Made by a program: the position numbers and the translations under genes
Notes under the pieces: model-generated
Databases searched by the model: none
What the model saw: only the letters and a program-made list of their open reading frames with translations
What the model was told of the DNA's origin: nothing
Assembly: GCF_036188265.1 (NCBI RefSeq)
Contig: NZ_CP108093.1
Span: forward strand, 124,001 to 188,000
Direction: 5' to 3'
DNA length: 64,000 nt
DNA from: Streptomyces sp. NBC_00247
GTDB taxonomy: Bacteria; Actinomycetota; Actinomycetes; Streptomycetales; Streptomycetaceae
Shown here: in pieces, positions 8,801 to 18,600 of the stretch
Layout: every line of letters starts with the position of its first letter
How positions within the stretch are numbered: position 1 is the first letter of the stretch

Positions 8801-11800
8801 CATCCGGACGGGCATCTGGAGTTCGTCGGCCGGGCCGACAACCAGGTCAAGTTGCGCGGTTACCGCATCGAACCCGGCGAGATCGAGGCCGCGCTGCTCA
8901 CCCACCCCTCGGTCACCGGCGCCACCGTCCTGCTGCGCGAGGACGTGCCGGGCGATCTGCGGCTGGTGGCCTACGTCGTCGCGGACCCGGCGGTCGAACC
9001 GGGCCGCCTGCGCTCCCACCTCCAGCGGGACCTGCCGGACTACATGGTGCCTGCCGCGTTCGTGCCCATGGACCGCATCCCGCTCACCCCGAACGGCAAG
9101 ACGGACCGGCGCGCCCTGCCCGTACCCGCCTCGGACCGGCCCGAACTGGGCTCCGCGTACACGGCTCCGCGCACCGAGACGGAGCGGACGGTGGCCGCGG
9201 TCTGGGCCGAGGTGCTGGGCATCGACACCGTCGGGGTGGACGACGACTTCTTCGCGCTGGGCGGTCACTCGCTGCTGGCCACGCGGGTCGTGTCGCGGCT
9301 GCGCCGGCGACTGGGCGTCGACATACCGGTACGGACCCTGTTCAGCGCGCCCACCCCGGCGCTGCTGGCATCGGCGGTGGCGGACCTCGACGAGGCGGGC
9401 GTCTCCCGCATCCGTGCCGTACCGCGCGACGGCAGTCCGCTGCCGTTGAGCTTCGCCCAGCAACGCCTCTGGTTCCTGGACCAGTTGGAGCCGGGGCGCG
9501 CAGAGTACCTGCTGCCCTTCGCCTTCCGCGTGCGCGGTGCGGTCGACGTGCACGCGCTGAACACCGCGTTCACCGCGCTGGTGGAGCGCCACGAGATCCT
9601 GCGCACCCGCTTCGCCACCGACGACGCGGGATCGGCGGTCCAGTCGGTCACTCCGGCGGGTCCGGTGGCGGTGCTGGTACGGGACCTGCGGGCCGTCTCC
9701 GACGGCCCGGCCCGAGAGGACGCCCTCGCGGCCGTCCTGACCGGGGACGCCCTGCGCCCGATGGACCTCGCCGCCGGGCCCGTGCTGCGCGCGGTGCTGG
9801 TGCGGCTGGCCGACGAGGAGGCCGTCCTGGCGGTCACCGTGCACCACATCGCCTTCGACGGCTGGTCGATCGGCGTACTGGTGCGTGAGCTGTCCGCCCT
9901 GTACGCGGTGGCTCTGGGCGCGGGAGCGGAGGCGGCGCCCGCCCCGCTTCCGGTGCAGTACGCCGACTACGCGCTCTGGCAGCGCTCCTGGCTGACCGGC
10001 GAGCCGCTGGAGCGCCAGCTCGGCTACTGGCGCGACCGTCTGGCGGGCCTGGAGTCGTTGGAGCTGCCGACCGACCACGCCCGGCCGCCGGAGCGCACGG
10101 GCACCGGAGCGGTCGTCCGGTTCTCGGTGCCCGCCGATGTCGCCGCGCGGGCCAGGACGGTGTCCGCAGAAGGCGGCGCGAGCATGTTCATGACGCTACT
10201 GGCGGTGTTCCAGTTGTTGCTGGCCCGCTACAGCGGTCAGCGGGACGTCGCGGTGGGCACCCCGATCGCCGGCCGGAACCGGGCCGAGACGGAAGACCTG
10301 ATCGGCTTCTTCGTCAACACGCTCGTCCTGCGCACCGACCTTTCCGGCGATCCGTCGTTCACCGAACTGCTGGCCCGCGTGAAGGACACCGCCCTGGGCG
10401 CGTACGACCACCAGGACCTCCCCTTCGAACGCCTCGTGGAGGAGCTGGCCCCCGACCGCGACCTGTCCCGCAACCCGCTGTTCCAGACCCTGTTCGCGCT
10501 CCAGAACACCCCGGGCGCGGACGCGTGGGGCCTGCCCGGCCTGACCGCCGAGCCGGTCGAATCCCCCTCTCACGACGCCAAGTTCGACCTGTCGATGTAC
10601 CTGGCGGAGGCGGCGGACGGCACGCTGGACGGCGCCGTCGTCTACGCGGAGGACCTGTTCACGGAGTCCACCGCACGCCGCCTGGTGGACCACTTCACCC
10701 GCCTGCTGGACGCGGCCACCGCCGACCCGCACACCCCTTCGTCCGGTCTGGAGATGCTGGGCTCGCAGGAGCGGCATCGCATCCTGACCGAGTGGAACGC
10801 CACCGCCGCCCCCGTCCCGGCAGGGGCCACCCTGCACCGGCTCTTCGAGGAGCGCGCGGCCCTCGCCCCGGAGGCGGTCGCCGTCGTCTGCGGGACGGAG
10901 GAGCTCACCTACCGCGAACTCGACGAACGGGCCAACCGCCTGGCCCACCGGTTGCGCGCCGAGCCGGGGGTCGGACCGGACGTTCCGGTGGGCGTCTGCC
11001 TGGAGCGCTCCCCCGCCTTGGTGTGGACGCTGCTCGGCATCCTGAAGGCCGGTGCGGCGTACGTACCGCTCGACCCGGAGCACCCGGCGGAGCGCCTGGC
11101 GTACCTGGTGGAGGACTCCGGTGCGCCGCTGGTCGTCACCGACTCCGCGCACGCCGGCCTGCTTCCCGAGGGCCTGGCCGTGCTGACCGTCGACAGCGCG
11201 GCGGACCTGCCCGACTCCCTTCCGGCCACCGCCCCCGAGCCCGTCGCCGGACCCGGCGACCTCTCGTACCTGATCTACACCAGTGGCTCGACGGGCCGCC
11301 CCAAGGGCGTCCGCATCGAACACCGGGGCGTCGTCAACTACCTGGCCGGAATGCAGGAGGCCTTCCCTCTCGCCCCGGGCGAGGGTTTCCTCCAGGCCAC
11401 ACCGCTCTCCTTCGACGTGTCGGCCTACGAGATCTTCTGGCCGCTGTGGCAGGGCGCGAAGGTGGTGCTGGTACCCGGCTCCGACCGGCTCGACATGGCC
11501 GAGGTGTCGCGCCTGATGGGGGCCCACGACGTGGTCGGCCTGCATTTCGTCCCGAGCCTGCTGGACCTGTTCGTCACGCAGGCACGGCCCGAGGACTGCG
11601 CCCGCCTGCGGTACGCCTTCGCCAGCGGTGAGCCCCTCCAGCCGACCCTGGTGGCCCGCTTCCTCGACCGATTCCCCGGCGACCTGATCAACCTGTACGG
11701 GGCGACGGAGGTCTCGGTCGACACGACGTACTGGCGGGCGTCGCGCACCGACCCCCGGGGCCCGGTCCTCGCGGGACGGCCCATGGTCAACCAGACGGTG

Positions 11801-12592
11801 TACGTCCTCGACCCGGACCGCCGCCCCGTACCGGCGGGGATCCTGGGCGAGGTGTACCTCGGCGGTGACAGCGTGGGACGCGGCTACCACGAGCGGCCCG
11901 AGCTCACCGGCGAGCGCTTCGTGCCCGACCCGTTCACCGGTGGCCGCATGTACCGCACCGGCGATGTCGGCCGCTTCACCGCGAACGGTGAGCTCGACCT
12001 GCTGGGCCGCATCGACCGGCAGGTGAAGCTGCGCGGGGTACGGGTGGAGCTCGGCGAGATCGAGGCGGTGCTGCTCACCCACGAGGCGGTCGGTGTCTGC
12101 GCGGTGACCGTCCGCGAGGACACTCCGGGCGACAAACGGCTCGTCGCCTACTGGGTGCCGTCGCCGGTCGGTACGGCGGACGCCGGAGCGCTGCGCGGGT
12201 GGGCGGCCGAGCGGCTGCCCCGCGCCATGGCCCCGTCCGCCTTCGTGAGCCTGCCGGAACTCCCGCTCAACAGGAACGGCAAGGTCGACCACGCCGCACT
12301 GCCGGCCCCCGACGAGGGTGATACCACGGCCGGATTCACGGCACCCCGGGACGAGATCGAGGCGGAGATCGCCGGAATCATGGCCGAGGTGCTCGGACTC
12401 GAAAGGGTCGGAATCCACGACGGGTTCTTCGAACTCGGCGGACACTCCCTCCTCGCCATTCAGCTCGTCAACCGCATCGAGGCGGCGACCGGAATCCGCG
12501 TCGGCCTGCGCGAGCTCTTCCGCGCGCCGACCGTCACGGGCGTGAAGAAGCAGCTCATCGAATTGTTCGGCGCGCAAGAACAGGCTTCCTGA
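5858..12592 (+). CDS. Nonribosomal peptide synthetase 1: degenerate T, then C-A-T-C-A-T
   Basis: Two-module NRPS of 2,244 residues. Approximate order: carrier-like domain 18-90, C 137-570 (HHIAFDG at 270), A 575-1090, T 1105-1175 (LGGHS), C 1195-1630 (HHIAFDG at 1329), A 1635-2150, T 2165-2235 (LGGHS). The first carrier-like domain reads DFFLLGGTAEQ where active carriers have LGGHS. The phosphopantetheine serine is replaced by Ala, so it cannot carry a substrate and may serve for docking. Both C domains look LCL-type. By alignment to the gramicidin PheA pocket, the first A domain reads D-S-G-W-R-G-G-Q-E-K (unassigned) and the second D-V-Y-H-F-S-L-V-D-K (Ser-like, Tyr replacing Trp; Dap is possible given the sbnAB genes). 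A GAGGA lies 12 bases before the ATG. No thioesterase; it should pass its chain to NRPS2. Confidence 0.92.
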   Translation: MTTNPMVVRAPVREAASEPLSPAEARIAAVWRSVLRTEVTAAESDFFLLGGTAEQAVDMARRVAEEFGSEFRAPTAPGPLTLRSVASFLAEEAMERARRLFESVDEGPDDGPDLLTGSSAPDDTAAIPLATRDGRPMPLSFAQRRLWFLDQLEPGRAEYLIPMGLRISGPLDVAALEESLSELIVRHEVLRTRFVTDSDGTPGQVVDAPRPLPLVLHDLRSVTDAGAREEAATALVTTEGFRPLDLATGPVVRALLVRLADEDHLLSLTVHHIAFDGWSVGVLSRELTTLYTARVTGLAAGLPEPPLQYADFAVWQRNWFTGEVLSRQLDYWRGRLADTEPLELPTDRRRPARRSGNGAMLTHHIPATTADGARRLAHDTGASLFMTLLGVFQVVLSRYSGQEDIAVGTPIAGRNRSEIEDLVGFFVNTLVMRTDLSGDPTFTELIDRVRDTALGAYDHQEMPFERLVEELAPQRDLSRNPLFQTMFVLQNTPDSRSWELPGLSVRQLEVAAQESKFDFTFYVTEAADRGLDVTVVYSTDLFDAATMVRLAGHFETLLGAAADAPAARLSALEMLTALERREILTAWNGADTDAPDLVTVHRQFEERAAERPGAPAVSCGSDRLTYRELDGRAEWIAARLRERGAGPGTLVGICLDRGTDMVSALLGILKSGAAYVPLDPAYPTDRLAYMVGDSGTPLIVTRSAHVERLPAATPRLLLDAPWPPEPPVPTGEVSEPGPGPDDLAYVIYTSGSTGRPKGVQITHGALRARMRETRRRLGLTCEDRVLQFASISFDSSVGQLFAPLVSGASLVLRDDAWDPGMLAQALRTHKVTVAWLTPSAFGALAAQLDGPDSLGPELRLVRLGGEALQQEQVRQWFRHTSVPLVNGYGPTEAAQEAATALITGPGDHVPIGRPVANAKVFLVDRTGRPVPVGVPGEIWIGCPGLARGYLGRPDLTAEKFTVVTVDGTPRRVYRTGDLAKWHPDGHLEFVGRADNQVKLRGYRIEPGEIEAALLTHPSVTGATVLLREDVPGDLRLVAYVVADPAVEPGRLRSHLQRDLPDYMVPAAFVPMDRIPLTPNGKTDRRALPVPASDRPELGSAYTAPRTETERTVAAVWAEVLGIDTVGVDDDFFALGGHSLLATRVVSRLRRRLGVDIPVRTLFSAPTPALLASAVADLDEAGVSRIRAVPRDGSPLPLSFAQQRLWFLDQLEPGRAEYLLPFAFRVRGAVDVHALNTAFTALVERHEILRTRFATDDAGSAVQSVTPAGPVAVLVRDLRAVSDGPAREDALAAVLTGDALRPMDLAAGPVLRAVLVRLADEEAVLAVTVHHIAFDGWSIGVLVRELSALYAVALGAGAEAAPAPLPVQYADYALWQRSWLTGEPLERQLGYWRDRLAGLESLELPTDHARPPERTGTGAVVRFSVPADVAARARTVSAEGGASMFMTLLAVFQLLLARYSGQRDVAVGTPIAGRNRAETEDLIGFFVNTLVLRTDLSGDPSFTELLARVKDTALGAYDHQDLPFERLVEELAPDRDLSRNPLFQTLFALQNTPGADAWGLPGLTAEPVESPSHDAKFDLSMYLAEAADGTLDGAVVYAEDLFTESTARRLVDHFTRLLDAATADPHTPSSGLEMLGSQERHRILTEWNATAAPVPAGATLHRLFEERAALAPEAVAVVCGTEELTYRELDERANRLAHRLRAEPGVGPDVPVGVCLERSPALVWTLLGILKAGAAYVPLDPEHPAERLAYLVEDSGAPLVVTDSAHAGLLPEGLAVLTVDSAADLPDSLPATAPEPVAGPGDLSYLIYTSGSTGRPKGVRIEHRGVVNYLAGMQEAFPLAPGEGFLQATPLSFDVSAYEIFWPLWQGAKVVLVPGSDRLDMAEVSRLMGAHDVVGLHFVPSLLDLFVTQARPEDCARLRYAFASGEPLQPTLVARFLDRFPGDLINLYGATEVSVDTTYWRASRTDPRGPVLAGRPMVNQTVYVLDPDRRPVPAGILGEVYLGGDSVGRGYHERPELTGERFVPDPFTGGRMYRTGDVGRFTANGELDLLGRIDRQVKLRGVRVELGEIEAVLLTHEAVGVCAVTVREDTPGDKRLVAYWVPSPVGTADAGALRGWAAERLPRAMAPSAFVSLPELPLNRNGKVDHAALPAPDEGDTTAGFTAPRDEIEAEIAGIMAEVLGLERVGIHDGFFELGGHSLLAIQLVNRIEAATGIRVGLRELFRAPTVTGVKKQLIELFGAQEQAS

Positions 12593-12661
12593 ACTCAGCG
12601 GTCCGCTGCCCACGTGCAGAGACCCGTTGCCCACCCGAAAAGAATGAGGACGGAATTCATC

Positions 12662-15600
12662 ATGGGCGAGAACTCGATCGAGGCGCGGCTGCTGTCCCGG
12701 ATGCGAGGACGCGCGGAAGCGGACCGCATCGTCCGCTTCGACAGGGACACCGCCGGACCGCTGCCGCTCTCCTTCGCACAGCAGCGACTGTGGTTCCTGG
12801 ACCGCCTGACCCCCGGAAGCGCCGACTACCTGGTTCCGACCGCCCTGCGGGTACGGGGGCGGCTGGACATCACCGCGCTGGAGACGGCGCTGACCGCACT
12901 GGTGGCACGGCACGAGGTGCTGCGGACGTCCTTCCCCGCCGACGACGACGGCAGGCCGCAGCAGGTGATCACCGCCCCGTGGCCGGTGGACGTAGCCGTG
13001 CACGACCTGCGGAGCGACGCCGACGCCGAGGGGCGGGGCCGCGAGGTGCTGCGCGCCGAGGCGACCAGGCCCTTCGACCTCACGACGGGCCGGCCCCTGC
13101 GCGCGAACCTCGTCCACCTCGCGGAGGACGACCACTACCTCTTGCTGACGGTTCATCACATCGCTTCGGACGGCTGGTCGTCCGGCATCCTGGCCCGCGA
13201 GCTGCGCGAGCTCTACGCGGCGGCCCTGGCCGGGCACCATGCCTCACTCCCCGAACTCCCGGTCCAGTACGCGGACTTCGCCGTATGGCAGCGCGAACAG
13301 CTCAGCGGGCCGGCCCTGGAACGGCAGCTCGGCTACTGGAGTGGCCGTCTGGCGGGCCTGGAGCCGCTGGAACTGCCCACGGACCACCCGCGTCCGGCGC
13401 ACACGAACGGTACCGGTGACGTGGTCACCTTCGCGGTGCCGGGCGAGGTTGTCGAACGGTTGCGGGAGGCGGTGGGTCGGCAGGGTGCGAGCCTGTTCAT
13501 GACGCTGCTGTCGCTGTTCGAGATCGTGCTGGCCCGCTACTGCCGCCAGGACGACATCGCGGTGGGCACCCCGATCGCCGGCCGCAACCGGGCCGAGATC
13601 GAAGACGTCGTCGGCTTCTTCGTCAACACCTTGGTGATGCGGACGGACCTGTCCGGCGACCCGACCTTCGCCGAACTGGTGGAGCGCGTCAAGGACACGG
13701 CGCTGGGCGCGTACGACCACCAGGACCTGCCGTTCGAGCGGCTGGTGGAGGAGATCGCACCGGAGCGGGATCTGTCGCGCAATCCGCTGTTCCAGACCAT
13801 GTTCGTCCTGCAGGCACCCGAGAGCGCGGACGGCGAGGCGTGGGAGCTGGCGGGTACGGAGGTCGAACCGGTCGAGATCGAGCGCGGCGTGGCCAAGTTC
13901 GACCTCACGCTGACCGCCGTCGAGACCTCGGACGGACTGCAGGCCGTGCTGGAGTATCGGACGGATCTGTTCGAGCGGGCGACGATCGAGCGGATGGCCG
14001 GCCACCTCGGCACCCTCGCCGCCGCCGTCGCCGCCACCCCCGACGCACACCTCTCCGAACTGAACATGCTCACCGCGCGGGAGCGTCAGGAGATCCTGGT
14101 CGACTGGAACGGGACCACCGGCCCCTACCCCGACACCGCCACCATCCACCAACTCGTCGAAGACCGCGTCACCACCAGCCCCGACGCCATCGCCCTCACC
14201 CACGGCACCACGCAATGGACCTACGCCCAGCTCAACCAGAAAGCCAACCGACTCGCCCACCACCTGCGCACCACCGGCATCACCCCCGACACCCTCATCG
14301 CCGTCTGCCTCGACCGCTCCCCCGAACTCATCGCCACCCTCCTCGGCATCCTCAAAGCCGGCGCCGCCTTCGTCCCCCTCGACCCCGACTACCCCACCGA
14401 CCGCATCACCTACATGATCAACGACGCCAACGCCCCCCTCATCATCACCACCACCCACCACACCCACCGACTCCCCACCACCACACCCCTCCTCCTCACC
14501 GACACCCACTGGCCCGACGGACCCGACACCAACCCCCACCCACACGCCACCCCCGACGACCTCGCCTACATCATCTACACCTCAGGCTCCACCGGCCGAC
14601 CCAAAGGCGTCGCCCTCGAACACCGCGGCGTCGTCAACTACCTCCACTGGTGCGACCAGAACTACCCCGTCACCCACCCCCACGGAATCGGCACCATCCT
14701 CTACTCCTCCATCACCTTCGACCTCACCATCACCGCCCTCTTCCTCCCCCTCATCCAAGGCACCCAACTCCACATCCCCACCCCCCAACCCGACCAGACC
14801 GCCTTCGACGCCGCCATCGAACTCATCCTCACCAACACCCCCATCAGCTTCCTCAAAGCCACCCCCTCCCACCTCGAAATCCTCGCCGCCCACCTCACCA
14901 CCCAAAACACCCACCACCACATCACCACCATCGTCGCCGGCGGCGAAAACCTCACCCCCCAACTCGTCACCCAACTCCTCGACCACAGCACCACCCACAC
15001 CACCATCAGCAACGAATACGGCGCCACCGAAGGCTCCGTCGCCAACGTCATGAGCCTCACCACCACCCCCGACCCCAACGGACACACCACCACCCTCGGC
15101 CAACCCATCACCAACACCACCACCTACGTCCTCGACCACCACAACCAACCCGCCCCCATCGGCATCCCCGGACACGCCCTCCTCGGCGGCATCTGCCTCG
15201 CCCGCAACTACCACAACCGACCCGACCTCACCACCCAACGCTTCACCCCCAACCCCCTCCACACCCCCACCAACCCCACCACCACCGGAAAACACACCCC
15301 GGACAGCCCCCGCACCTACCACACCGGCGACCTCGTCACCTGGCGCCCCGACGGCACCCTCGAATTCATCGGCCGCATCGACAACCAAATCAAACTCCGC
15401 GGCTACCGCATCGAACTCGGCGAAATCGAAAACGCACTCCACACCCACCCCCACATCCACACCACCACCGTCACCACCCACGAAGACACCCCCGGCAACA
15501 AACGCCTCACCGCATACATCGTCACCACCCCGGGAACCAGCCCGCAGGCGAACGAGCTGTGCGCGCATCTCCAGGAACAACTCCCCGACTACATGATCCC

Positions 15601-18600
15601 GACCACCTTCATCACCCTCCCCGAACTCCCCCTCACCCCCAACGGCAAAGTCGACACCAAAGCCCTCCCCGCACCCGACCACCACCGCCCCGACCTCGAC
15701 GCCACCTACGTGGCCCCGCGCACCACTGCCGAGCACGTCGTCACCTCCATCTGGTCCGACATCCTCGGCATCGACACCGTCGGCGTGCACGACAACTTCT
15801 TCACGCTCGGCGGCCATTCGCTGCTCGCGACGCGAGTGACCTCCCGGTTGCGGCAGCAGCTCGGTATCGACGTGCCGGTCCGCGCGCTCTTCACCTCGCC
15901 CACCCCGGCGACACTGGCCGCAGTCCTGCGTGGTCCGGCGACAGCCGCCCAGGCGCCGCTCGTGCCGGCCGACCGCGCCGACGGCCCTCTCCCCTTGTCT
16001 TTCGCCCAACAACGGCTTTGGTTCCTGGACCAGTTGACACCGGGAAGCGCGGAGTACCTGGTGCCCATGGGCCTACGGGTCCGGGGAGAGCTGGACACCA
16101 ACGCCCTGGCTTCCGCCTTCACCGGCCTGGTGGCTCGGCACGAGATTCTGCGCACCCGGTTCGTCACCGACGATTCTGGTCGCCCCTCGCAGATCGTCGA
16201 CGCACCGTGGTCGGTCACCCCGGTGGTGCACGACGTACGGAATGCCGCACCGGGCCTTGAGGGCAGGGAGCGGACCGCACAGGAACTCATGGGGAAAGAG
16301 GCGCGTCGCCCGTTCGACCTGGACGGCGGCCGGCTGCTGCGCGTGGACCTGGTGCGGGTCGCGCAGGACGATCAGTTTCTGCTGATCACGCTGCACCACA
16401 TCGTCTCGGACGGCTGGTCGTCCGGCATCCTGGCCCGTGAGCTGCGCGAGCTCTACGCGGCGGCCCTGGCCGAGCGCCATGCCTCACTCCCCGAACTCCC
16501 GGTCCAGTACGCGGACTTCGCCGTATGGCAGCGCGAACAGCTCACCGGTGCGTTCCTGGACGAGCAGTTGGCGTACTGGCGCGAGCGACTGGCCGGAGTG
16601 CCGGTGCTGGAACTGCCCACGGACCACGGACGCCCCGCCGAGCGCGAGGGCGCCGCAGGGGACAGCGTGTACTTCACGATCCCGCCCGAGGTGGCGAAGG
16701 AACTGCGGACGATGGCGGGTCGGCAGGGTGCGAGCCTGTTCATGACGCTGCTGTCGCTGTTCGAGATCGTGCTGGCCCGCTACTGCCGCCAGGACGACAT
16801 CGCGGTGGGCACCCCGATCGCCGGCCGCAACCGGGCCGAGACCGAGGATCTGATCGGCTTCTTCGTCAACACCTTGGTGATGCGGACGGACCTGTCCGGC
16901 GACCCGACCTTCGCCGAACTGGTGGAGCGCGTCAAGGACACGGCGCTGGGCGCGTACGACCACCAGGACCTGCCGTTCGAGCGGCTCGTCGACGAACTGG
17001 CTCCGACCCGCGATCTGTCGCGCAACCCGCTGTTCCAGACCCTGTTCGTGTTCCAGAACACCCCTGACGGGGATGCCTGGGGCCTGCCCGGCCTCGACGT
17101 CGAGCGGGTCGGGGTGGGCGGTCAGGACGCGAAGTTCGACCTCCAGTTGACGGCCGCGGAGTCGGGCGACGAGGTGCAGGCCGTGCTGGAGTATCGGACG
17201 GATCTGTTCGAGCGGGCGACGATCGAGCGGATGGCCGGCCACCTCGGCACCCTCGCCGCCGCCGTCGCCGCCACCCCCGACGCACACCTCTCCGAACTGA
17301 ACATGCTCACCGCCCGGGAGCGGCAGGAGATCCTCGTCGACTGGAACGGGACCACCGGCCCCTACCCCGACACCGCCACCATCCACCAACTCGTCGAAGA
17401 CCGCGTCACCACCAGCCCCGACGCCATCGCCCTCACCCACGGCACCACGCAATGGACCTACGCCCAGCTCAACCAGAAAGCCAACCAACTCGCCCACCAC
17501 CTGCGCACCACCGGCATCACCCCCGACACCCTCATCGCCGTCTGCCTCGACCGCTCCCCCGAACTCATCGCCACCCTCCTCGGCATCCTCAAAGCCGGCG
17601 CCGCCTTCGTCCCCCTCGACCCCGACTACCCCACCGACCGCATCACCTACATGATCAACGACGCCAACGCCCCCCTCATCATCACCACCACCCACCACAC
17701 CCACCGACTCCCCACCACCACACCCCTCCTCCTCACCGACACCCACTGGCCCGACGGACCCGACACCAACCCCCACCCACACGCCACCCCCGACGACCTC
17801 GCCTACATCATCTACACCTCAGGCTCCACCGGCCGACCCAAAGGCGTCGCCCTCGAACACCGCGGCGTCGTCAACTACCTCCACTGGTGCGACCAGAACT
17901 ACCCCGTCACCCACCCCCACGGAATCGGCACCATCCTCTACTCCTCCATCACCTTCGACCTCACCATCACCGCCCTCTTCCTCCCCCTCATCCAAGGCAC
18001 CCAACTCCACATCCCCACACCCCAACCCGACCAGACCGCCTTCGACGCCGCCATCGAACTCATCCTCACCAACACCCCCATCAGCTTCCTCAAAGCCACC
18101 CCCTCCCACCTCGAAATCCTCGCCGCCCACCTCACCACCCAAAACACCCACCACCACATCACCACCATCGTCGCCGGCGGCGAAAACCTCACCCCCCAAC
18201 TCGTCACCCAACTCCTCGACCACAGCACCACCCACACCACCATCAGCAACGAATACGGCGCCACCGAAGGCTCCGTCGCCAACGTCATGAGCCTCACCAC
18301 CACCCCCGACCCCAACGGACACACCACCACCCTCGGCCAACCCATCACCAACACCACCACCTACGTCCTCGACCACCACAACCAACCCGCCCCCATCGGC
18401 ATCCCCGGACACGCCCTCCTCGGCGGCATCTGCCTCGCCCGCAACTACCACAACCGACCCGACCTCACCACCCAACGCTTCACCCCCAACCCCCTCCACA
18501 CCCCCACCAACCCCACCACCACCGGAAAACACACCCCGGACAGCCCCCGCACCTACCACACCGGCGACCTCGTCACCTGGCGCCCCGACGGCACCCTCGA

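Noticed and set aside
5774..10078. Very long leftward open frame (over 1,400 codons) antisense to NRPS1
   Set aside because: It lies opposite a clear NRPS with all motifs, has a repetitive Arg/Gly/Val/Gln composition and no family motif. Long antisense frames are expected in very GC-rich coding DNA.
14582..16012. Gly/Val/Glu/Asp-rich leftward frames antisense to the cassettes (also 17819-19237 and 22426-24528), looking like repetitive proteins
   Set aside because: They are mirror images of the C-rich wobble positions in the three A-domain copies and recur only because the copies are repeated.
13840..16260. Rightward His/Pro/Arg-rich frames in another frame of the cassettes (also 17452-19824 and 21576-24251)
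   Set aside because: Low-complexity out-of-frame readings of the same C-rich DNA; no start site and no domain.
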